A stretch of 64,000 nucleotides of DNA, from contig NZ_VLKE01000001.1 of NCBI RefSeq assembly GCF_007830265.1, positions 3,348,001-3,412,000 of the forward strand, in the 5' to 3' direction. A program made the position numbers and the translations under genes. The notes beneath the pieces were generated by a model, which was given only the letters and a program-made list of their open reading frames with translations, was not told the DNA's origin and ran no database searches. This stretch comes from Micromonospora olivasterospora. Lineage in GTDB: Bacteria > Actinomycetota > Actinomycetes > Mycobacteriales > Micromonosporaceae. Positions 43,909-57,261 of the stretch are shown piece by piece (the first letter of the stretch is position 1; the number at the start of each line of letters is the position of its first letter).

Positions 43909-45966
43909 ATGCCCCGCACAGACGTGATCGAACGAGAGGGCATCACCGTGGTGGACATCGATCGCAGGCGGTTCCTGAAGTTGACCGGCGCGGCCTCCGC
44001 CGCAGGCCTGGCCCACAGCCTGCTCGGCAGCGTCCAGCGGGCCGCGGCCATCGCCCCACAGGGCAGCACCGGAACGATCATGGACGTCGAACACGTGGTG
44101 ATCCTGATGCAGGAGAACCGTTCGTTCGACCACTATCTCGCCTCGCTGCGCGGAGTCCGCGGCTTCGGCGACCCGCACCCGGTGCAGCTTCCCTCTGGGA
44201 AGTCCGTTTGGCACCAGGCGGACAGCAAGGGGGAGGTGCTCCCCTTCCACCCGCAGGTCGACGACCTGGGCGCCGCATTTTTGCAAGGCCTCGACCACGC
44301 CTGGCCGGGCGGCCAGAAGGCGGTCAACAACGGCCACTACGACCAGTGGATCCCCGCCAAGACACCCGCTACCATGGCCTACCTGTTGCGGCAGGACGCC
44401 GCGTTTCACTATGCGCTCGCCGATGCGTTCACCATCTGCGATGCGTACTACTGCTCGTTCATCGGCAACACCGACCCCAACCGCTACTACCTGTGGACCG
44501 GCTGGACCGGCAACGACGGCAAGGGCGGCGGACCGGTGCTCTACAACGACGAACTCGGCTACGACTGGCCGACCTACCCCGAACGACTGGAAGCGGCCGG
44601 GATCTCGTGGAAGATCTATCAGGACATCGGCAGTGGCCTGAACGCCGCCGGCTCCTGGGGCTGGGACAACGACGCCTACATCGGCAACTACGGCGACACC
44701 TCGTTGTTGTATTTCAACTCCTACCGCAACGCCCAGCCCGGCGACCCGCTGTACGAGAAGGCCCGCACCGGCACCGAGAACAGAAAGGGCCAAGACTACT
44801 TCGAGATCCTCGCCGCCGATGTGAAAGCCGACCGTCTGCCCCAGGTTTCCTGGGTCTCCGCCCCCGAGGCATTCACCGAGCACTCCAACTGGCCCACCAA
44901 CTACGGTGCCTGGTACATCTCCAAGGTCCTGGACACCCTGACCAGCAACCCCGACGTGTGGGCCAAAACCGCGCTGTTCATCACCTACGACGAGAACGAC
45001 GGCTTCTTCGACCACCTGGTGCCACCGCACCCGAACACCCCGATCGTTCCCGGCGCCTCCACAGTTTCCACCGAGCACGAGTTCTACCCCGGCAGCAGCC
45101 GCGCCAAGCCCGGCCCCTACGGCATGGGCCCTCGGGTACCGATGTTCGTGGTCTCACCCTGGTCCACCGGCGGCTACGTCTGCTCCGAGACCTTCGACCA
45201 CACCTCGGTGATCCGTTTCCTGGAACAGCGGTTCGGCATCGCCGAACCGCAGATCACCCCCTGGCGGCGCACCGTTGCCGGCGACCTGACCTCGGCCTTC
45301 GACTTCTCCCGCAGCGTCACCGGACTCGCGGCCCTGCCAGACACCTCGGCGATGAAGCCGCAAGACCGGTTGCGGCACAAGACCTATTACCCACCCCGTC
45401 CGGTCAGCACGAAGATGCCGACCCAGGAGCCCGGTACCCGCCCGGCCCGGCCGCTCGGATACAACCTGAACGTCGTCGAGAAGCCCAGCAACCCGCTGGA
45501 TCTCACGATCGTGAACAACGGATCCCTGGGTGCGCATTTCCAAGCCCGGCTAATCACCCCGGCCAGACAACCGCACAGCTACACCGTGGGCGCGGGCCAC
45601 CAGCTCGACACCCAGCTGCCGGTCTCCGGCGCGTACGAGGTGCACCTGCACGGCCCCAACGGCTTCTTCCGCAAACTGGCTGGCGACACCCGCACCGACA
45701 GGGTCGCCGTCACTCTGCGACCGCTAGGCGACTCGGGCAAGCTCCGAGTGGAGATCAACGCCCCACACGACGCCACCGAAGTCACCGTCGCCGACGTCTA
45801 CGCCGGGCCGGTCCGACTCCACGGCAACGGCAAGTACGCCGACCTGGACACACGCGACGCCGGTGGTTGGTACGACATCACCGTCACCGCCGGCAGTTTC
45901 GTCCGCGTCTTCGCCGGACACCTGGAAAACGGCTCCGCCAGCATCAGCGACCCCTCCCTCGGCTGA
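43909..45966 (+). CDS. Secreted phospholipase C (phosphoesterase family)
   Basis: This 685-aa protein has a Tat signal (DRRRFLKLTGAASAAGLAHS) and the acid-phosphatase-like PLC domain: HVVILMQENRSFDHYLASLR, YCSFIGNTDPNRYY, LFITYDENDGFFDH and SPWSTGGYVCSETFDHTSV. The C-terminal 220 residues form two beta domains common to non-haemolytic PLC. It hydrolyses phosphatidylcholine-like lipids outside the cell. The alkaline phosphatase gene downstream could release phosphate from its products. Confidence 0.93.
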   Translation: MPRTDVIEREGITVVDIDRRRFLKLTGAASAAGLAHSLLGSVQRAAAIAPQGSTGTIMDVEHVVILMQENRSFDHYLASLRGVRGFGDPHPVQLPSGKSVWHQADSKGEVLPFHPQVDDLGAAFLQGLDHAWPGGQKAVNNGHYDQWIPAKTPATMAYLLRQDAAFHYALADAFTICDAYYCSFIGNTDPNRYYLWTGWTGNDGKGGGPVLYNDELGYDWPTYPERLEAAGISWKIYQDIGSGLNAAGSWGWDNDAYIGNYGDTSLLYFNSYRNAQPGDPLYEKARTGTENRKGQDYFEILAADVKADRLPQVSWVSAPEAFTEHSNWPTNYGAWYISKVLDTLTSNPDVWAKTALFITYDENDGFFDHLVPPHPNTPIVPGASTVSTEHEFYPGSSRAKPGPYGMGPRVPMFVVSPWSTGGYVCSETFDHTSVIRFLEQRFGIAEPQITPWRRTVAGDLTSAFDFSRSVTGLAALPDTSAMKPQDRLRHKTYYPPRPVSTKMPTQEPGTRPARPLGYNLNVVEKPSNPLDLTIVNNGSLGAHFQARLITPARQPHSYTVGAGHQLDTQLPVSGAYEVHLHGPNGFFRKLAGDTRTDRVAVTLRPLGDSGKLRVEINAPHDATEVTVADVYAGPVRLHGNGKYADLDTRDAGGWYDITVTAGSFVRVFAGHLENGSASISDPSLG

Positions 45967-46596
45967 CCCAGGCGTTCCCCACGGCCCGCGACCGCTCCAA
46001 AAGAGCCGTCGCGGGACCCGACCCAACCCCCCTCACCCAGAGAGGTAGCCAGGCTGCGAGGCACCCGACCCGCCGGCGGACCGCCTCGACCGGTAGCGGG
46101 TCGGGTCTCGACGGGTGTGCCGACCGGGGGCTCAGGAATGGGTGGGGTACCGGTACCGGATCAGCTGGGAGTTCTACTTCGCCTTCGGCGCCGCGCTGAT
46201 CCCCGTCCTGAACTGAACCGTCGCACGTCAACCGGTCCTGGCATCGTCGATGCCAGGACCGGTTGACAACGAGGAAACACCAGGCCAAGCACAGCCGGGT
46301 TCACGTAGCTGCGCCGGTCACCTGGGGTCCTACACCCGCCCCAACCCGCTGAAGCGTGGAAGCGGTAGCTGCCGGCGGGACCTCGCCGGCCCGGGGACGA
46401 CATATGGGAGCCCCACTTGACCATGGTGTGCGAGTCGGTGCCACGACGTGTCCGACACGCCTGACCAGACTCGTCATCTGCGAGTTCATCCTCAGCTTCG
46501 GCTGTGGCCATCCGGACAGCCGCGTGTGTTCGTTGACCCGGCCTAGTTTCCGCATTAGGCGCCGCGTGGCGCCTGTCCTGCTCTGAGGGGAAATTC
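45967..46596. other. 630-bp region between phospholipase and phosphatase genes
   Basis: Only a strong hairpin (46227-46267) is clear. Just before it, in the plus frame ending at 46216, the codons read YRYRISWEFYFAFGAALIPV and a stop, which may be the tail of a lost membrane protein. TCATC elements at 46474 and 46486 are too irregularly spaced to call a PHO box. Confidence 0.4.
46227..46267. terminator. Perfect 19-bp inverted repeat
   Basis: The arms GTCAACCGGTCCTGGCATC and its exact complement flank the three-base loop GTC. It lies 260 bp after the phospholipase stop and just after a possible remnant tail. It could be a terminator without a U-run or the end of a lost element. Confidence 0.6.
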
Positions 46597-48096
46597 ATGT
46601 CCACTCGTATCCGCACGCGTTCGGCTGCGGCGGCGGTCGTATTGCTGGCCGGCGCTGTCGGCGCCGGCGTGGTCAGCAGCACGCCGGCGACCGCGGCGGG
46701 CGGCAACAACGGTCGGATCAAGAACGTCATCTACCTGCTCGGCGACGGTATGGGTCGCACCCACGTCACCGCAGCCCGCGAGCGCTTCTACGGCGCCGCC
46801 GGACACCTGGCGATGGAGACCATGCCGGTCGTCGGGCAGGTCAGCACCTACGCGGTGGAGAAGAACTCCGGCCAGCCGGGTGCCGCCGACTTCGCCCCGA
46901 ACTATGTCACCGACTCCGCGTCGGCGGCGACCGCGTGGGCGTCGGGAGTCAAGACCTACAACGCGGCCCTCGGGGTCGATGGCAAGGGGAAGGTCGTTCC
47001 GACGGTGATGGAGCTGGCCAAGCAGGCCGGCTACCGCACCGGGAACGTGTCCACCGCCGAGATCACCGACGCGACCCCGGCCGGCCAGATGAGCCACGCC
47101 CTGGCGCGCGGCTGCCAGGGCCCCAGCTACTCCGCGGCGGCTTGCCAGGACACCAGGGTCACCGGTGACCTGCTGCCCACGTCTGATGTTCGGGTTACCC
47201 CGATCGCGGACCAGATCGCCCGTAACGGCACCTCCGACGTCATCCTCGGCGGTGGCCTGGCCCGGTTCGACGCCGCGGACGAGAAGGCCCTGAAGGAGCA
47301 GGGCTACACCCTGCTGGGTTCCCCGGCCAGCCAGACGGTCGCCACCCGTGGCGACCTGGCCGCCACGCGCGGCGGCAAGGTGTTCGGGTTGTTCAACAAG
47401 GGCAACCTGACCATCGAGAAGTACAAGCGGGAGCACCCGGACTCGCCGCAGGCCGCGGAGCCGGCACTGCCGGAGATGACCAGCAAGGCCATCGACCTGC
47501 TCGCCGGCAACAACGGCGGCGGCAAGGGCTTCTACCTGCAGGTCGAGGGCGCGCTGATCGACAAGCGGTCGCACGCCAACGACGCGGCCCAGACGCTGGA
47601 GGAGATGAAGGCGTTCGACGACGCGGTGAAGGTGGCGTTGGACTTCGCCAAGCGTGACGGGCACACCCTGGTCATCGTCACCGCCGACCACGAGTGCGCC
47701 GGATTCAACATCATCGAGAAGGGCAGCTTCACCAACGCGGAGGCCGCCGCCCCGCCGGTCAACGTCGACGGCGGCAACACGGCCAACAACTCCACCCCCA
47801 CCCGACCGAGTGGCAACGTCAAGGACCCGAACCGGTCGACCGGCATCATCAACGGCGCCGGCGCCACTGATCCGCGGAACTTCGCCCCCGCCACGTTCCG
47901 CACCCCGGATGACCCCGCCGCCGTCCGCGACGGGTCGCCCGAGGCCAGCCTCTGGCTCACCTACCTGTCCGGCAACCACACCGGCGCCGACGTGCCGGTG
48001 TTCGCCTACGGCGCCGGCGCTGAGGCCATGGCCGGCAGCATCGACAACACCGCCCTGTTCGCCGTCGTCGGCCGCGCCCTCAGCCTGACCAACTGA
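46597..48096 (+). CDS. Secreted alkaline phosphatase
   Basis: This 499-aa PhoA-type phosphatase has a signal peptide (SAAAAVVLLAGAVGAGVV, cleaved after ATAAG) and the core motifs: NVIYLLGDGMGRTHVTAARE, the nucleophile Ser in TDSASAATAWASG, VEGALIDKRSHAND and IVTADHECAGF with the metal ligands. It releases phosphate from monoesters outside the cell. It follows the phospholipase gene and precedes a small lipoprotein gene by 71 bp; the group suggests phosphate-starvation control, though no clear PHO box is visible. Confidence 0.93.
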   Translation: MSTRIRTRSAAAAVVLLAGAVGAGVVSSTPATAAGGNNGRIKNVIYLLGDGMGRTHVTAARERFYGAAGHLAMETMPVVGQVSTYAVEKNSGQPGAADFAPNYVTDSASAATAWASGVKTYNAALGVDGKGKVVPTVMELAKQAGYRTGNVSTAEITDATPAGQMSHALARGCQGPSYSAAACQDTRVTGDLLPTSDVRVTPIADQIARNGTSDVILGGGLARFDAADEKALKEQGYTLLGSPASQTVATRGDLAATRGGKVFGLFNKGNLTIEKYKREHPDSPQAAEPALPEMTSKAIDLLAGNNGGGKGFYLQVEGALIDKRSHANDAAQTLEEMKAFDDAVKVALDFAKRDGHTLVIVTADHECAGFNIIEKGSFTNAEAAAPPVNVDGGNTANNSTPTRPSGNVKDPNRSTGIINGAGATDPRNFAPATFRTPDDPAAVRDGSPEASLWLTYLSGNHTGADVPVFAYGAGAEAMAGSIDNTALFAVVGRALSLTN

Positions 48097-48167
48097 ACAC
48101 CCCTGCCACGGGTGGGTCGGAAGCCACACGGGCTTCCGACCCACCCGCTCCACACGAGGAGAGACCC

Positions 48168-48689
48168 GTGCCGAACAAACGGCATCTCACCCTGGCTGGC
48201 CTGCTGGCCGCCGCAGTGGGGCTAGCCGCCACCACCGCCTGCTCCGACCAGCCCGACGCCGAGCACGCTCCAGCCCCGGCCGCAGCGGTGAAGACCGCGT
48301 TTCCAGGGCTGACACCCGCCTCCGGCGAGCCGACGCTGCCAAGGCTCAGCCGGCAGCATCCTGCCCCCGGCACCGTCACCACCGTTCCGGGCCCCTTCGA
48401 CGACCGCTTCGACTTCGCCGACCTGACCCTGAACCGTGACACGGTCGGCGGATCGATCAAGGTCACCAGCGATGTCAGTGCGATCCTGGAGCTCCAGGTT
48501 GTCGCCGGCCTATACGACAGCAACGGACAGCTACTGCACACCGGCCGGTTCGTCCACCACCTCACCGAGGACGGACACGACCACGGGGCACCAGAAGAAC
48601 GCGAACTGTTCAGCATCTCCATCCCCGGCCAGCTTCGCGGCCGGGTGGTGTCCGCCGCAGTGGGTGTCCCCGTCCTGGTGAACGAATAG
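48168..48689 (+). CDS. Small secreted lipoprotein of unknown function
   Basis: This 173-aa protein starts at GTG 48168 behind GAGGAGAG, has a lipobox (ATTACSD, Cys about residue 25), a Pro/Ala-rich spacer and a C-terminal beta-rich domain (DFADLTLNRDTVGGSIKVTS, GLYDSNGQLLHTGRFVHH). A His/Asp-rich loop (EDGHDHGAPEE) could bind metal. It is not recognised as a family. It appears to be cotranscribed with the alkaline phosphatase. Confidence 0.7.
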   Translation: MPNKRHLTLAGLLAAAVGLAATTACSDQPDAEHAPAPAAAVKTAFPGLTPASGEPTLPRLSRQHPAPGTVTTVPGPFDDRFDFADLTLNRDTVGGSIKVTSDVSAILELQVVAGLYDSNGQLLHTGRFVHHLTEDGHDHGAPEERELFSISIPGQLRGRVVSAAVGVPVLVNE

Positions 48690-48803
48690 CCCACCGACCG
48701 CCGTGGACGTGACTCGCTCGCATCCCCGGCGCCCACTGGTGTCGGGCTCGCCCGAGCGGCTCGAGGATCTGGAATGCCGCCACCACCGGGACTGACTTCC
48801 GGA

Positions 48804-48831
48804 GGCGGGCCGGCGGTGCGACCGGCCCGCC
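48804..48831. terminator. Bidirectional terminator hairpin
   Basis: Perfect ten-base arms GGCGGGCCGG and CCGGCCCGCC flank an eight-base loop. It lies between the lipoprotein gene and the convergent thiC, 13 bp beyond the thiC stop. Confidence 0.65.
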
Positions 48832-48843
48832 CCCGGAGGGCGC

Positions 48844-51970
<3,127 letters not shown>

Positions 51971-52080
51971 GGGCCACCTCCTGCCAAGATCTGGAGCCGA
52001 AGCTGCGACACTGCGGCCAACCGACCCCTGGCGGGGAGGATTCGCACCGGGATCCGCCGGAGCGAGGTGCGACGCGCGGC

Positions 52081-53047
<967 letters not shown>

Positions 53048-53057
<10 letters not shown>

Positions 53058-54187
53058 GTCTCCTCCTCGATGGCGGATGCGTCCGATCCCGGCCCGTGGT
53101 GGCCGGCGCGTCGGGTGCCGGCGAACCGGTCGGGGGTGAAGGGGGCGAGCAGCGGGTCCGGCTCGCCGGTGACGATCAGCTCGGTGACCAGGTCGGCGGT
53201 GATCGGGGTGAGCACGATGCCGTGCCGGTGGTGTCCGGTGGCGGCGAGCACGCCGGGCCGGCCGGGCAGCGCCCCGATGATCGGCGCGTTGTCCGGCGTA
53301 CCGGGGCGCAGCCCGGCGGATGCCTCGGCCAGGTGGTACTCGGCCAGCTCGGGGACCAGGTCCACGGCGGCGCGGAGCAGCCGGAGCACCCCGCCGGCGG
53401 TCACCTCGGTGTCGGCGCACTCCTCGACGGTCGCTCCGACCACCACCTCGCCGCTGTCCCGGGGCACCAGGTAGACCGACTCGCCGTCGGCGTACCCCCG
53501 GACCACGTGCCGGAAGTCCGGCGCGCCGCGACCGGGCGCGCGGAGCCGCAGCACCTGGCCCTTCACCGGACGGACCGGGAGCCCGGTGAGCGCCGCCGCG
53601 CCGCAGCCGGCCGCGACCACGGTGACCCGGGCGTCCACCTCGGACAGGTCGCCGACAACACCCGGCCGCCACACCGCGCCGGCCTGCTCGGCGGCGGTCC
53701 GCAACGCGGCGACCAGCCGGCGCGGGTCGACCTGGTGGTCGCCGGGGGCGATCGCACCGCCGCGCACGCGCGGGGCCAGCGCCGGTTCGCGGTCCCGCAG
53801 CTCCGTCGGGCGCAGCGGCGTGATCGGCAGCCCCAACCCCTGCTGGTACGTCCAGAGTCGACGCGCCTCGGCCAGGTCGTCGGTGGTCAGCCCGACCACC
53901 AGGGTGCCGTCGGTGCGGTAGCCGAGATCGGTGCCGGCGGCCTCGGCCAGCTCGGCGGCGAAGCCGGGCCAGCGAGCGGCGGACTCGGTGAGCAGCCCGG
54001 TCAGCTGATGCTCCCCGAAGTACGCCTCGGCGACCGGCGCGAGCATCCCGGCCGCCACGTGCGACGCGCCCCTACCAGGGGCAGGATCGTGCACCGTCAC
54101 GCGCAGTCCCCGGGACGCGCACCGCCACGCGACAGCCAGCCCGACCGGTCCCGCCCCCACGACAGCGACGTCCGGTCGGGTCAGCAC
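53048..54187 (-). CDS. thiO: Glycine oxidase ThiO
   Basis: This 379-aa FAD enzyme has the Rossmann motif VAVVGAGPVGLAVAWRCAS, the DAO domain and C-terminal GHHRHGIVLTP. It oxidises glycine to the imine used by ThiG. GTG 54187 overlaps the thiE stop. Using ThiO rather than ThiH indicates aerobic thiazole synthesis. Confidence 0.93.
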
Positions 54188-54807
54188 GTCAGGGCCTCGA
54201 TCAGGTCAGCAGTCGTGCGTGCGGGGTCGGGACTGGCGGAAATCGCCCCGACCACCGCCACCCCGTACGCCCCGGCGGCGCGCAACGCCGGCACCGACGC
54301 GGCGGTCACCCCGCCGATCGCGATGACCGGCACGTCCACCGCTCCGGCAACCGCGCGTACCCCCGCGGGGCCGATCGGCTCGGGCAGCCCGGCCTTGGTG
54401 GTGGTGGCGTGGCAGGGGCCGACGCCCAGGTAGCTCGCCCCGGCGGCGACCGCCTCGGCGGCGGCCACCGGTTCCCGGGCGGTCGCGCCGAGCACGGCGG
54501 TGGCGCCGAGCACCTGGCGGGCCGCCCGCACCGGCAGGTCGTCGGCGCCGACGTGGCCACCCGCCGCGTCCACCGCCAGCGCCACGTGCAGCCGGTCGTT
54601 GACCAGGCACGTCGCCCCGTACGGCCGGCACAGCGCGACCACCTGGCGGGCCAGCTCGTACGCCTCTCGGTCGGTGGCGTCGTCCTCCACCCGGACCTGG
54701 ACGACCAGCTCGGCGCGGGCCACCGGCAGGGCGGCCCGCAGCACGCCGAGCGGATCCCGCCCCGGCCGGGTGTCGGTGATCAGATGCAGTCGTCCCAGGG
54801 ACGGCAC
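54181..54807 (-). CDS. thiE: Thiamine phosphate synthase
   Basis: This 208-aa enzyme has ATCLVNDRLHVALAVDAAGG, HVGADDLPV, ASYLGVGPCHATTTKAGLPE and VIAIGGVTAASV, the ThiE substrate-binding residues. It joins HMP-PP and thiazole phosphate. The GTG start lies 11 bp beyond the TPP riboswitch, and it is first in a seven-gene operon. Confidence 0.92.
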   Translation of the reverse strand: MPSLGRLHLITDTRPGRDPLGVLRAALPVARAELVVQVRVEDDATDREAYELARQVVALCRPYGATCLVNDRLHVALAVDAAGGHVGADDLPVRAARQVLGATAVLGATAREPVAAAEAVAAGASYLGVGPCHATTTKAGLPEPIGPAGVRAVAGAVDVPVIAIGGVTAASVPALRAAGAYGVAVVGAISASPDPARTTADLIEALTC

Positions 54808-54817
54808 GGCAACACTC

Positions 54818-54904
54818 CTCCCTGCGCCGGCATTACCCGGATCAGGTTCGACGGTCGGGGGCTTCCAGCCCCCCTCTCAGCCCGGTACGCACCGGGCTCC
54901 CGTG
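54818..54904 (-). ncRNA. TPP riboswitch (THI element)
   Basis: The reverse strand reads the thi-box pattern in order: ACGGGAGCCCGG, then GGGCTGAGAGG, then GACCGTCGAACCTGATC, CGGGTAATGCCGG and CGCAGGGAG. These are the conserved pyrimidine- and pyrophosphate-binding elements. It lies directly before the thiE start, so thiamine pyrophosphate should repress initiation or elongation for the whole operon down to thiC. Confidence 0.95.
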
Positions 54905-54993
54905 GGTCACTTGCGGCCTACCATACGACGTTCCACCGGAACCGCCAAGGGTGGGTGACGCTTGTCCCACCCACGATCCCGGGTGGAGGCGGG

Positions 54994-55158
54994 GACAGCG
55001 CGCTTGCCGGAGTAGCGCTTTCCGCAGCCCTGATGGGCGCCGTCGCCGGGCCTGCGGCGGCCTGGGTGAGCGTGGGATCCAAGACGCAGTACCCGTCGGA
55101 AGGCGGCACCTGGCAGTACGGATTTTGGGACGTCAAGCTCCGTTCCTACTACACGGTG
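54994..55158 (+). pseudogene. Lactococcin 972-family bacteriocin, interrupted
   Basis: The codons give a signal-like stretch (ALAGVALSAALMGAVAGPAA) and then SKTQYPSEGGTWQYGFWDVK and RSYYTV, the hallmark of lactococcin 972-type bacteriocins (YP-x-EGGTW-x-YG, S-YY). At about 55158 the sequence passes into transposase codons, so the C-terminal part is lost. Whether a start codon remains is unclear. Confidence 0.65.
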
Positions 55159-55272
55159 CTGGCGGTCCGTTGGTATCTGCGGTTCAATCTCTCGTGCCGG
55201 AATGTGGAGGAGTTGCTGGTCGAGCGGGATGTCGAGGTGGATCACGTTACGGTCTACCGGCGGGTGCAGCGG
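55159..55272 (+). mobile_element. IS6-family transposase fragment
   Basis: The 38 codons LAVRWYLRFNLSCRNVEELL and VERDVEVDHVTVYRRVQR match the N-terminal part of IS6/IS26-type transposases. The DDE domain is absent. The fragment is fused in frame to the bacteriocin remnant. Confidence 0.7.
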
Positions 55273-55365
55273 TTGCTGGTCGAGGTTCTCGCGCTGCGGC
55301 ATGAGGTAGCGGTGCTCCGCCGACAGGTTCCCGGCCGGCCGCGGCCGTCCTGGCCGGAGAGAACC
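55270..55365 (+). mobile_element. Fragment of an integrase-type (IS3/IS481-like) transposase
   Basis: The codons VLALRHEVAVLRRQVPGRPR and PSWPER match the N-terminal part of a common actinobacterial integrase-core transposase. Only about 30 codons remain. Confidence 0.5.
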
Positions 55366-55743
55366 CGCGATGGGGACACCGCAGGATCCTCGGCGACGCC
55401 ACCCGGTTCCCGTCCGCCGCGCACTTCAAGTCCTACCTCGGCCTGGCACCGCGGGCGTCGGAGACCGGCAACACCGATCGCAAGGGCCAGCCCATGTCCA
55501 AGGCCGGGTCCCCGGCTGGCCCGGTCCACCCTGATCCGCGCCGCGGACTGGGCCCGCAAACAGGACCCGCAAATGGCGCGGGTCTACCACCAGCAGATGG
55601 TCGAACGCGGCGCCGAGCACCTCAAGGCCTGCTGCGTTGTGGCCGCCCGGCTGGCCGAACGGCTCTGGGTGGTGATGCGCCGCCGCATGCCATACGTGAT
55701 CTGCGACGTCGACGGCATCCCGGTCAGCGCGTTGGCGGCGTAG
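55366..55743 (+). mobile_element. IS110-family transposase C-terminal remnant, frameshifted
   Basis: One frame gives LGDATRFPSAAHFKSYLGLA and NTDRKGQPMSKAGS; a frameshift near 55510 then leads to LARSTLIRAADWARKQDPQM and RMPYVICDVDGIPVSA up to the stop. Together they form the IS116/IS110/IS902 domain. The N-terminal DEDD nuclease part is absent. Confidence 0.8.
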
Positions 55744-55868
55744 CGGGATTCCGCCGAAGCGGGCGACCAGTGGTTTCCTGCCCCGGTCCCGGGGGACGGT
55801 GACCTGGAAACAGGTCCGTGGCCCGTCGGGGGTGCCGATGACGGTCTTGTACTTGGCAACCAGCTTCG
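55737..55868 (-). mobile_element. Group II intron maturase C-terminal fragment
   Basis: The reverse strand reads KLVAKYKTVIGTPDGPRTCF then QVTVPRDRGRKPLVARFGGI, which resembles the C-terminal end of group II intron reverse transcriptase/maturases. The RT domain is absent. Confidence 0.5.
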
Positions 55869-55880
55869 TGACGGTGGACC

Positions 55881-55976
55881 GAATCCCGTGACGACACCGG
55901 GCCGGACCGTGAACGAGAGGTCGTCGACGACGGTCTTCTCACCGTAGCGGCTCGTGAAGTTCTGGCTGACGATCAT
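55881..55976 (-). pseudogene. ABC transporter ATPase N-terminal fragment
   Basis: From ATG 55976 the codons read FTSRYGEKTVVDDLSFTVRP and GVVTGF, the start of a drug-type ABC ATPase just before the Walker A loop. The sequence then breaks off into the maturase fragment. Confidence 0.65.
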
Positions 55977-56031
55977 GTCTTCAATCCTTGAGATCGATCG
56001 TCTGCGCGGCGTCGGCCCGTGGTATCGCTTG

Positions 56032-57261
56032 TCACCGACCGTGGTATCGCTGCCCGCCGACCGTCGTACCCTCCGCGCCGAGCGTCCGCCTCGCACGCAC
56101 GTGCGCGACGGCGTCGACGACCGTGAGCGCCATGGCGAGCGCGCCGTCGATCCCCGCGCGGTCGGCGGCCGGGCCGATCGCGTCGCTCGTGAACGCCGGC
56201 GTGTGCGGTGCCGAGGCGCAACCCTCGATCGCGATGATCGGATGGATCGCGGGCACGGCGTGCGAGACGTTGCCCATGTCGGTCGATCCGCGCGGCGCCC
56301 CCGCGTACGGCTGCGGCGAGCGACCGATCACGGCGAGGTTGCGATCCCACGCGCCGGCGAGCACGGGGTTCTGCACGACATCCGCGTAGGTCGGCTCGGC
56401 GTCCTCCCAGCTCCACTCGCATCCCGTGGCGACGGCGCCGCCCTCGAAGCACGCGAGGATCCGGCGTCGCGCGGTCTCGACGGCTTCCAGCGTGTCCGCA
56501 CGCACTTCGACGCGGACGCGCGTTGCCGACGGGATGATGTTCGTCGCTTCGCCGCCCTCGGAGACGAAAGCGTTGGCCCGCGTGCCGTCGGGCAAGTGCT
56601 GCCGCAGGAGTCCGAGCGCGACGAGGCCGATCGTCGCGGCGTTCGCGGCGTTCACCCCGTCGGGGCTGGGTGCGCCCGCGTGACCTGGACGGCCTTGGAA
56701 GGACACGTCGAACCGCGCGACGGCCTGAGTACGCACGTCGGCGCAGCGCAGGTCGTGCCCCGGGCCGCCGTGCACCATGAGCGAGAAGTCGACGTCGTCC
56801 CACGCCCCGGCCTCGAGCATGAGGATCTTCCCGCCGCCGTGCTCTTCGGCCGGAGTGCCGAGGAGCTTCACGCGAAGGCCGATGGCGTCGGCGACGCTCG
56901 CGAGCGCGATCGCAGCTCCGGCACCGGCCGCGGCGATGACGTTGTGACCGCACGCGTGTCCGATGCCGGGAAGCGCATCGTACTCGGCGCAGATCGCGAC
57001 GGTGATGTCGCCCTCGCCGTAGGTCGCATCGACCGCGGTGTCGAGCCCGAAGGCCCCTACGGTCGCCGTGAATCCGGCTGCACGGAGGGTGTCGGCCACG
57101 CGCGCGGCGGCGTGATGCTCGGCGAACGCGAGTTCGGGATTGCGGTGGATGTCGGCACTCAAGGCGATGATCGAGTCCTCCCATGCCGCCCGCGAGGCGA
57201 GCACGGCATCGCGGATCTCATCGGTCGCGTGGTCGGAAGGTTGCGGTGGTGAGATGGTCAT
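56032..57261 (-). CDS. M20 family amidohydrolase
   Basis: This 409-aa metallopeptidase-fold enzyme resembles AbgB-type amidohydrolases: AEYDALPGIGHACGHNVIAA, GTPAEEHGGGKILML, the dimerisation-domain segment GRPGHAGAPSPDGVNAANA and TDMGNVSHAVPAIHP. It would hydrolyse an N-acyl amino acid or aminobenzoyl-glutamate-like amide. It overlaps the MFS gene by four bases, so import and cleavage are probably coupled. ATG 57261 is used. Confidence 0.9.
   Translation of the reverse strand: MTISPPQPSDHATDEIRDAVLASRAAWEDSIIALSADIHRNPELAFAEHHAAARVADTLRAAGFTATVGAFGLDTAVDATYGEGDITVAICAEYDALPGIGHACGHNVIAAAGAGAAIALASVADAIGLRVKLLGTPAEEHGGGKILMLEAGAWDDVDFSLMVHGGPGHDLRCADVRTQAVARFDVSFQGRPGHAGAPSPDGVNAANAATIGLVALGLLRQHLPDGTRANAFVSEGGEATNIIPSATRVRVEVRADTLEAVETARRRILACFEGGAVATGCEWSWEDAEPTYADVVQNPVLAGAWDRNLAVIGRSPQPYAGAPRGSTDMGNVSHAVPAIHPIIAIEGCASAPHTPAFTSDAIGPAADRAGIDGALAMALTVVDAVAHVRARRTLGAEGTTVGGQRYHGR

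Noticed and set aside
46133..46216. Short plus-strand tail YRYRISWEFYFAFGAALIPV as a gene end
   Set aside because: It is too short to name, has no upstream coding sequence in frame and may be chance; noted only within the intergenic entry.
46473..46490. Possible PHO box upstream of the alkaline phosphatase
   Set aside because: The TCATC repeats are 12 bp apart and the flanks do not fit the 11-bp direct-repeat pattern of PhoP sites.
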